Shown here piece after piece: positions 57,006 through 64,000 of a DNA stretch of 64,000 nucleotides. Source of the stretch: Amoebophrya sp. A120 (lineage: Eukaryota; Sar; Dinophyceae; Syndiniales; Amoebophryaceae); NCBI GenBank assembly GCA_905178155.1, contig CAJINV010000001.1, positions 3,983,706 through 4,047,705 on the forward strand, in the 5' to 3' direction. Every line of letters starts with the position of its first letter. Position 1 is the first letter of the stretch. A program made the translations under genes and the position numbers. Under the pieces are notes generated by a model. It saw nothing but the letters and a program-made list of their open reading frames with translations. It did not search any database and was not told the origin of the DNA.

Positions 57006-60000
57006 ATGGGACGCGATCTGGATAAATCCCTAGAGGAGTTGATCGACTCAGGCTCAAAAAAGAATGTCACCCTCCGCCCTAACCACAGCCAGACCGGAAG
57101 TAACACTGCCTACCCGCCCCCGCAGAACAATAACAGCTATCATGGAAACAACAACTACAGCAACAAGAACTATGGCGGCAAGAATGGGGGCGGTGTTGGA
57201 GGGTGGAACGGGGGCAGCGGGAAGAGCAATTGGAGTAACAACAGCGACCATTACGACCTGGCCTACGGGCAACCGCCAAACGCTGGCCCGCCACTGATGC
57301 AGCACCACCCGCCAGGAGCAGGCGGGGGAGCACCATGGCAACACGGCGGCCACCACCAGCCACCCCCTGCGTACTACCCACCGCAGGGCGGTCCGGGTGG
57401 GCCACCGCCCATGCAGGGCGGCGGGAAAGGTACTGGAAGATCTAATAGTCGTGTTATGAATATGATTAGATTTTTGTTTGAAAAATATGTACCAAAGCTT
57501 CGTCTACTTCTTCATCTTCTACCGAGAACGCCGTGGAGCTGTGTAGGATATTAGGCATCACTGAATCAGAATGACCATGACGATAGACTATCAAGAAAGG
57601 CTTTCAACAAAAATCTGAGAAGCGACATTGAACGACATCAACGATAATTGAATTTTCTAAACGTAAACCAAAATAGGCAACGGCTGGAGTGGTCCACCTG
57701 TCGGCGGCGTTGCTAAGCCGTTCGATAAGCGAAACCAAGCCGGTCCGTGGGGAAACGTAAAAGGAGGCATGAAAGACGCCGGTGGAATGAAAGGCCGCAA
57801 GTGGGGCGGGCACTCGCAACCGCTTGACGAAAAGGCTGCTAGGATGACCAAGATACAATTCAACAAATCCGGCGACCTCTGTGTGAAATTGTACTACTTT
57901 ATCATCAGCTACTTCTGCAGTTCGTTTCTTTTTTTTTTCTCAACAAGTGAAGCTCTTGGTCACGCACCTTGCGGAAGCGGAGTGGGGAGGTCTCCCGCCT
58001 CCACGCCGGAACCAGTATGTTGATATTTAGTAATGGCGTTTCCTAGTAATCGAATCCATTTACATTTTCGCAGGTATTGCTATTCCCGTTTCCCACCAAA
58101 ACTACTAAATCTCTGCAGGTATGAAACCGATGTGTGTATTTTTCGCAAGAACCTTGCCACGTCCAAGTGTGCCAGCGTGGAGATTAACAGTGGCGGCTTC
58201 CACACGCCGGAAACGAAGGCCATCATTCGCGAGTGCCTCCATGCCGTCGACCTGAAGATCCGGCACACGAAGAGGAGATCCGTGGTTCTGAAAGAGAATC
58301 CGAACAACAGCAAAACACCAAAGAATGACGCCAATTTATCCCCGACGACCGAAGAGGACGACAAAACGCAGAATGAAAGTGGCGAGAACAACGAGATGAA
58401 TACAGCGAAAACTTCTTCGCTAGTGATCGATGGAAACGCCAGCGTCGACGCCGAAGGAGCGGCTGCTCCGGTGGTGAAGAAGCGACCACGGCTATCCTGT
58501 GTAAAAACGTCCCCACACCAGAATTGTAATGCAGATTTGCAAACAAGACAGGAAGACTTGTAACGCGCATCCCCATGAGAGCCATTTCCAATCGCGTTTT
58601 GGAATTTGTGATGCTGTGAACAGGATGAGGAGATGAATCTGTGACGCGGCTGCACTTCCTAACCTGCACTACACTGCGGAGTGCAACTTGTCATGCGTGA
58701 CTCACAAAACTCCTAGGTTTGTGTTGCAAAATCCCCTTCCTGACTCTGGTGTGGGTACGTTTTTACTCAGGATAGCGGCCCGTCGCGGGGCCAGACGATT
58801 TGGACTTCGCCGAGGAGGACGACGATATACTGGCCGAATCCGACGAACACGAGGAAGAAAATCAAAATGCAGCTGCAGAAATAAATGCCGCCGACCCCGA
58901 GCACCAGGAAGGAGATGCTGAAAACGAAGAAAACAAAGAAGCCGGAGACGACGAGGAGCAGGCGGCGGCAGAGCCAAATCCCAACGAGGCTTCCGGCAAG
59001 GAAAAGGAGGGTGAGGCGCCAGCGATGAGTGGGGAAGATAAGGAATCCAGGAGAAATTTCTTGGTGGAGCGGCTTGCGATGCTGAAGAAGAAAAAAGCGG
59101 AGCAGAATCAAAAACAAAAAGCTGCTACGCTGGTATATTCTTTTTGAAGTTAGAGGCCTTGTTCTGTTCTCAAAAAATAGTTTGCTGTTGGTGCAACTGA
59201 TTCAAACTCTTTGTAGCAGTCACGCACAGGTCATGCGAGGATATGCATTATGCAGGTGTCACGCGAGGTCGCAGATTTTTTCCGTATGCGATTATGGACG
59301 AAGATCATGAAGAACGTATACAAAAACCAATGCACCAGAATTACAAAACACGCAGGCACATGATGTTAAAGTTGAAATGAACTGTGACTCAGATAAAATC
59401 CGGACAAGTGGTTGCCAGCAGTTCTGTTGCGAAGAAGAAAGGGCCCCCGTGTCCGTGGACCGTTTACGGGAGAAACGTATCCTGTGCAAAAGTATCGTAC
59501 TCGTAGTAATCGCAGTCATGGTGCACTACAAATCTTTTTCTTAAGGCAAATCCGCATTACAAATTCCATTTCTAATGCTAAGGAGATTTGTATTGCGATT
59601 TATAGTATAAATCGCAATACAAATGTAGGCAAGGGAGTGAAACTTCGAAGGGAGTCAAGGGAGCCAAGGGAGGAAGATAAAATTTGTACAAATTGTCTCC
59701 CCTTAAATCATCGCCAAAATGCTGCATGCTATGGGCGCGCTTACCGGTCGCCGGCTTGCGCCCTGCTGCCCCCCCCCCCCGCTGCGGCCCCAGGTTTGTC
59801 CGCGCTTAGGCATTGGCTCGCTGCCGAAGGCCCTGGTCTCTTGAAGAAGGTGAGGGCTTCTAGAGTCGCCCCCGTCATCAACAGGAGTCGCCGGGGTGGC
59901 CTGGCCTCTGCCTGGCAACAAAGAGCGTGGAGCCGAAGGAACGCGTAAACTGCTGCCGTGACCATGTCGAGTTTCCGTCGTCCGGGGGAAGTCGCGGCAG

Positions 60001-63000
60001 CCACTTAAGCAATTTGCTTGTCGAGATCTTTCAGGCGAGGTTCTGCGTGACCAGATTCAACGTCATGCGTTGCCGAGCAGGGAATACGAAGTGGAAATGT
60101 TGAAGCGGCCACTTCGACTTTCTCCAATCGGGAAAGAGTTGCAGTGGCCGTCGGAACGCGCAGCAAGTTTGAAGCTCACACGCGTAGCATATGCAGCCTG
60201 CTTCGCGCTGATGCTACTTCGCAACATTCCCACACGCGGGCGCATGTCTTACATGTTGCACGCGCCTCGCTGCGCGCGCGCAGCGCGCGGCCTGAAAAAT
60301 TTTTGTTGTGTGCGCACAGGCGTCGATCCGCGCGCGCGCAGCGCGCGCCGCGAAAAATTTTTGCTATATGCCGATCGCATTGGCGCGCACGACTGCTTTG
60401 TTTTTTATCGTACTCCCTTGGCTCCCTTGGAAAGTTGCGCTGTACTCCCTTGGCTGGCGCCAGACACTAATAAACCTATTATACTAGTGCGATACTTTTG
60501 CAATGCATAAAACGCCGCGGGCGAACATTTCGAAATCGAGTGCTACGACGGAATCGTACTGCAAACTGTTGCTGTGCTTTTCCTATTTGCCCCAGTTCCT
60601 TGACAAAAGTAAAAAAGTAGAGCAGTATTGGATTCTTCCAGCTACAGTTTCCAGCGCATATCCATATCCGTTTCGAAGTCTTGCTGCAGCAAATAACATA
60701 TAACAAGTTCTATGATGCATACTTTACTTACTACAGGTCATCTCACTCCCCAACGCTCTGACGGTGCTTGGAAAGCTGAAAGGCAAACTGATGGACCGCA
60801 TGCGGTTCTTACGCAACGAACAACCGCTCTATCCGCAGCGCGGCATGCACCACGGCGGTCCACCAGGAGCACCAGGTGCCCCCCCGCACGGCGGACCACC
60901 TCCACCAGGGATGCATCACATGCACCCGCAGCAACCCGCACCTCCGGGTGCTGGGGTTCAACCGAGCAACCTCCCACCCGGAGTGCAGCCAGGACAGGTG
61001 ATCTACCAAATTCCCCACGGCGCGGCTCCGCCACCGAATCTGCCACCGGGATCCGTCGTTCAGTACTTACCACCGGGACAAGTAGTACACGCACCGGGAG
61101 GACCGGCGCAAGCACAGTATCTACTAATGATTTTATTCTATCAGTACAACTCTAGCGCCGCGAGCGCCATCACTACAGGATGAAGCGAGCAGGAGCTCTG
61201 GACTACTTTTTTTATTTTTCATCACTCGGCATATGCTTACGATTACTATAGCCTTCGGTTGGAAATCTTGTTCAGAAGGCGTGTGATATAACTAGCGGCA
61301 CCTCGAGGAGGTGCGATCGAGGAGTTGTCCTAAGGCTAGAATAAAGTCGCGGAGGATCATGGCAATACGTCATGGCAATCAAATTTATTGTGTTTATCAT
61401 TTTTTCATTACCGAATTTTATGTGGTCCAATTCCCATGATGATATAACTGATATAACGGAAATTAAAAATTTTCGCCCATGGGAGGGCACCGCGCGAGGC
61501 CCATCGTTGCCGTGGTCTGTCTGCCCGGGGATTCGTCGGCATAGCGTAAACCCCTCGGCCGTTCTGCGCAATGCCTCCGCAGCGGCTGGTCGACTCAGCG
61601 TCATGAAATTCGCGAGAGATGGCACGGCCAAAGACCTGCCCGCGGTTCTCTCTGAAGCCTTTCGGCTTGACCGCGCCGGTGCGGCGGCGCTCTGTAACTG
61701 CAACCAAGGGCGCTGCGTAATTTTCGAAGCGCCCGCCGAGCGACGTTGTAGAAGTAGCAGCCCCGGCTTGGCGATATCGGTCGTGAACGCCGGCGGCCTC
61801 ACCGGCTGGGAAAGCCGGCGCCTCCCCGCGGGCCCCGCTACGATCTCGTATTGGGACGACGCGAGAACGGTCGATATCAAAGCGATCGATGTCGCATGAT
61901 CTCCACCTGATCTCCCCCGCGATCTCGTTGATTTCGTGCCCAATGTCGCTGATCTCGCGGACGGAAATTCATGATCTCCCGCCTGATCTCCCCCGCGATC
62001 TCGCTGATCTCGTGCCCGATCTCGTTGATCTCGCGGGCGGAAATTCATTCTACAGCGAAAATGGGAAGGAATTTTCGACCTGCGGGCGCTGGCCAGTAAG
62101 ATCAATTTTGGCCGTGAGTTATATCGCAGCGAGATCGGCGGGAGGGGGTGCGAGATCGGCCGGAGATCGCCGCGAGATCGGCCGGTGATCGGCACGAGAT
62201 CAGCGAGATCGGGAGTCCGCTTTCGTGGATCTCGCTATGGTGCCGGGACGAGGTTGGGGGCTCTTGCTCGTAAGATCAGGAGCCCCCGATCCTGCCAGCT
62301 TATTTATCTGTGCCCGCGCTCTGAGTGAGCGCGGGTTCGAAGCTGGGTCACGACTTCGGGCTTCGGGGGCACCATGACCGAGAGCGCCGAGTGTTGTTCC
62401 GATTGGTTGCGGCTGCGTGAGAAGTTTTGTGAGCTTCTGGCGCGGGTGTGGCACTGTGTGGCGCTGCTGGGGGCCCGGCCCCTGTGAATTTGCGTGCGCA
62501 CCTGTGACCAACAGAAAGTGGTCGAGCGTCGCACTTGTACCACTGCGACGGACGCATCCACTTCGGCGCACTATGTCAAGGCGCGAGGAAAGCAGCGCTA
62601 GAACCTGCCTACGCGCTTGGTCACATTTGCGCGAACCCGGGGCGCGAAATTTTTAAAATCGGTTACATGCGTAAGATCATCTTGGGAACTTGGACCACTT
62701 GACGAATTATCCGAAACTAAACAAACAGGATCGTCCACGTTCTACCAGCGGGAAGTCCTTCGGGCCACCACGCGCAAAATCATGCTGGCAGCAATTCAGA
62801 CAATGAGGATCTGAAATGGGGCCGCGCAGCGCAAGGCGGCACGAGCGGCGGTGGCGCCATCCGGCTGGTTTCCGCAGCCGAGAAGCAGCAACGAGACAAC
62901 CGCCCACAGTATAACCAAGTGCAGCAGGTAGTTTCAAGTTCCAGTCACGGCGGCGTCACACTTGTGTCTAGTAGCGGGTCCCGCGGGCCGCCGACAATAG

Positions 63001-63428
63001 GCGCCACCGGGGAGACGCCGCAGTTTCGCATCGTGAAAACTGCCAACGGCGTGATCACGGAGCCAATTCTTCCTGGAGAAGCAGATTACCAAAACGCTTC
63101 CAACAAGCGGCCACGCGCGCCCTCATCCGGTCACCTCCAGGCAGGTGGTGTAGTGCTGCAGCAGTCACCCGCGCGGCGAAGGGAACGGGAAGAGCGCGAA
63201 GAGCGCGAAATTCGAGAGCGGGACCGAGAACGGGCTCGCGCGGAGAAGAAAAAGAAAAAAAACCACACGGACGAGGAACCCTCCAGGAAAACGAAGGAAA
63301 GGCGGAAAGACAAGGACCGCACTGCGACGTCTGCTGGACCACCGCCCACCATCGTCGCCGCAGCTGCTGCGCCCGGCACCGTCTGGATGCCGGCTGCGGA
63401 TCCAAACTTCGTCCCTCAGTTTCAATAA
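57006..63428 (+). CDS. Nine-exon Gly/Pro-rich protein, possible RNA-associated factor
   Basis: Exons 57006-57429, 57677-57880, 57948-58014, 58119-58491, 58779-59132, 59393-59477, 60515-60555, 60737-61116 and 62729-63428 give one 875-aa frame with consistent phases. The start MGRDLDKSLEELIDSG resembles the UAP56-binding motif of ALY/REF-type mRNA export factors. An Asn/Gly/Pro-rich region follows, then a folded-looking core (FNKSGDLLKLLVTHLAEAEW, YETDVCIFRKNLATSK, FHTPETKAIIRECLHAVDLK), an acidic segment, KGPPCPWTVYGRN-AAGEHFEIECYDG, ALTVLGKLKGKLMDRMRFL, Pro/Gly-rich repeats (LPPGQVV-type) and a charged Arg/Glu/Lys-rich end. I do not recognise the core. Introns 4 and 6 are introners; exon 7 is only 41 bases; intron 8 is 1.6 kb and repeat-rich. 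An mRNP role is inference from composition and the N-terminal motif. Confidence 0.6.
58492..58778 (+). mobile_element. Introner element, family C (287 bp), intron 4 of the 57006 gene
   Basis: The left end CTATCCTGTGTAAAAACGTC and following CCCACACCAGA pairs with the right end TCTGGTGTGGGTACGTTTTT then ACTCAGGATAG. Direct repeat CGG lies at 58489-58491 and 58776-58778. Removal gives KKRPR-PVAGPDDL in frame. Confidence 0.85.
59586..59624. repeat. 39-bp perfect palindrome at the left edge of the introner insert
   Basis: ATTTGTATTGCGATTTATA (59586-59604) and its exact complement (59606-59624) face each other across one base. The left arm is ordinary family A introner sequence; the right arm begins the extra DNA. 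Confidence 0.85.
59605..60483. repeat. 879-bp insert inside the family A introner
   Basis: Starts with the right arm of the palindrome, then GGGAGTCAAGGGAGCCAAGG near 59650, whose near-complement (CTCCCTTGGCTCCCTTGG) occurs near 60413, so the insert has its own loose inverted repeats. TTATA is present at both edges. The middle has GC-rich CGCGCGCAGCGCGCG strings and no coding frame. Confidence 0.65.
61117..62728 (+). other. 1.6-kb repeat-rich intron 8 of the 57006 gene
   Basis: GT donor at 61117 and CAG acceptor at 62726-62728 join exons 8 and 9 in phase 2. The interior is GC-rich with repeated GATCTC/GAGATC strings and no coding support. An in-frame TGA at 61181-61183 would end the protein if the intron were retained. 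Confidence 0.6.
61896..62046. repeat. Two tandem copies of a 75-bp GATCTC-rich unit
   Basis: 61896-61970 and 61971-62046 both begin ATGATCTCC and end GGCGGAAATTC-type sequence, about 85 percent alike by eye. The complementary strings GAGATCGGC occur at 62130-62210, so the block can fold back on itself. Confidence 0.7.
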
Positions 63429-64000
63429 AACGAGGTTCGCGAAGAGATGTTGAAGTGACTCATACTAGAAACATTCACTCAGCATCTTCCGCTTGTCTAG
63501 GTAATTAGATCTGCAGGAGCTTTATTTTTCCCAGACATCGACATACGACCACGACGACGATCGAAGATGATAAAGTCCACGCTTTTTGCAGCTCGCTGTG
63601 GTCAATCCTGAACTTTTTCAAAGATTCAACCCAACTTAAGCATCTGACTTACTAACTTGTCTAGGGGCCACAGCTTCTTGTTGCCGGGCAACTGCCTGTT
63701 CTCGTACATTCCTACCGACGTCGCTAGTGCTCCAGTTGAGAGGTAGTTCCCCTCGTTCTTCTTTCGTTTTTACTGCGTCTTCTTTGCTGGTGGTTCCACG
63801 ACTATTAACCGAGGGGTGCTTTGTTGACCGCTTTGCTTCACCAGCATTTGAAAGCAATTATCCGGGTGGATGTATTGAGAGTGAGGGCCTTTCTTCATCA
63901 AATCCTAAAGTAAAAAAGACGACGCATGTTGCGAGCCTATATCGCTGAAAGACGGTGGTCTGTTGAGTATGATTCATGCGTGCTTTATGAAGACGAGGTC
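63429..64000. other. Right edge; possible minus-strand exon
   Basis: On the minus strand a hydrophilic frame from about 63832 down to 63660 (TKHPSVNSRGTTSKEDAVKT and on) ends at a GTTAGT donor-like site. It might be an exon of a gene reaching past the window. Support is weak and nothing else is seen. Confidence 0.2.

Larger units (their letters stand above)
59478..60514 (+). mobile_element. Introner element, family A, enlarged by an internal insert (1,037 bp), intron 6 of the 57006 gene
   Basis: The left end TATCCTGTGCAAAAGTATCG pairs with CGATACTTTTGCAATGCATA at the right. Direct repeat AAACG lies at 59473-59477 and 60510-60514. Exact removal joins GRN to AAGEHFEIE. About 0.88 kb of extra sequence (59605-60483) lies at the same internal position as in the SDR copy. 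Confidence 0.83.

Noticed and set aside
61117-61144. 28-nt intron in the 57006 gene
   Set aside because: It has perfect GT and AG ends, but the resulting frame runs into non-coding sequence; the acceptor at 62728 continues the Pro/Gly-rich protein in frame.
62331-62350. tRNA B-box-like GGTTCGAA
   Set aside because: No matching A box or cloverleaf arms around it.

Overview
This is a nuclear window from a eukaryote. Genes are split by many introns, the proteins are purely eukaryotic (20S proteasome alpha, ATG8, ALG9, alpha-tubulin acetyltransferase), and nothing looks bacterial or organellar. Sixteen of the seventeen gene models lie on the + strand. Ten introns are themselves repeat elements: they carry terminal inverted repeats (TIRs), most are flanked by short direct repeats, and exact removal of element plus one repeat copy restores the reading frame although the boundaries are usually not GT-AG. 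One-way gene arrays plus TIR-bearing introner elements with non-canonical splice sites fit a syndinian dinoflagellate (Amoebophrya-like). This is inference from genome style; no rRNA or organelle marker is present to confirm it.

Layout. 1-7.1 kb: a pirin (18-1803), a minus-strand gene of unknown function (2592-3717), and a membrane-anchored protein with two U-box-like modules (3827-7135). 9.1-16 kb: proteasome subunit alpha-3 (9097-10696) and the ER mannosyltransferase ALG9 (11786-15995), together carrying five introners. 16.8-21.2 kb: an acidic protein resembling an RNA polymerase III RPC7/RPC31 subunit, a small J-domain protein without HPD, and ATG8 ending in its conjugation glycine. 23-29.7 kb: the NAD(P)HX epimerase NAXE, a DEDD deadenylase of the PARN/TOE1/CAF1 type, and a SELENOM/SELENOF-like selenoprotein with an in-frame TGA and a C-terminal membrane segment. 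30.2-33.3 kb: a gene-free, GC-rich repeat block holding a 1,070-bp inverted-repeat element with a 5-bp direct repeat and internal 93-bp palindromes. 34.1-42.5 kb: ATAT1, TRMT13 and a short-chain dehydrogenase with two introners. 42.5-45.6 kb: a 0.65-kb TIR element and poorly resolved sequence. 45.6-63.4 kb: three proteins of unknown function, one predicted at about 2,350 residues and one of nine exons with two introners.

The genes are mostly housekeeping: protein turnover (proteasome, U-box protein, ATG8), ER glycosylation and redox folding (ALG9, selenoprotein), metabolite repair (NAXE), RNA processing (deadenylase, TRMT13, possible Pol III subunit) and the microtubule cytoskeleton (ATAT1). 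They do not form a pathway cluster. The most notable biology is the intron population: insertion-derived introns in both orientations, two of which contain further inserts of nearly 0.9 kb, and four ordinary-looking introns whose reading frame requires a splice point shifted by one base. TGA serves as the ordinary stop in other genes here (for example NAXE), so the internal TGA of the selenoprotein is best read as selenocysteine.
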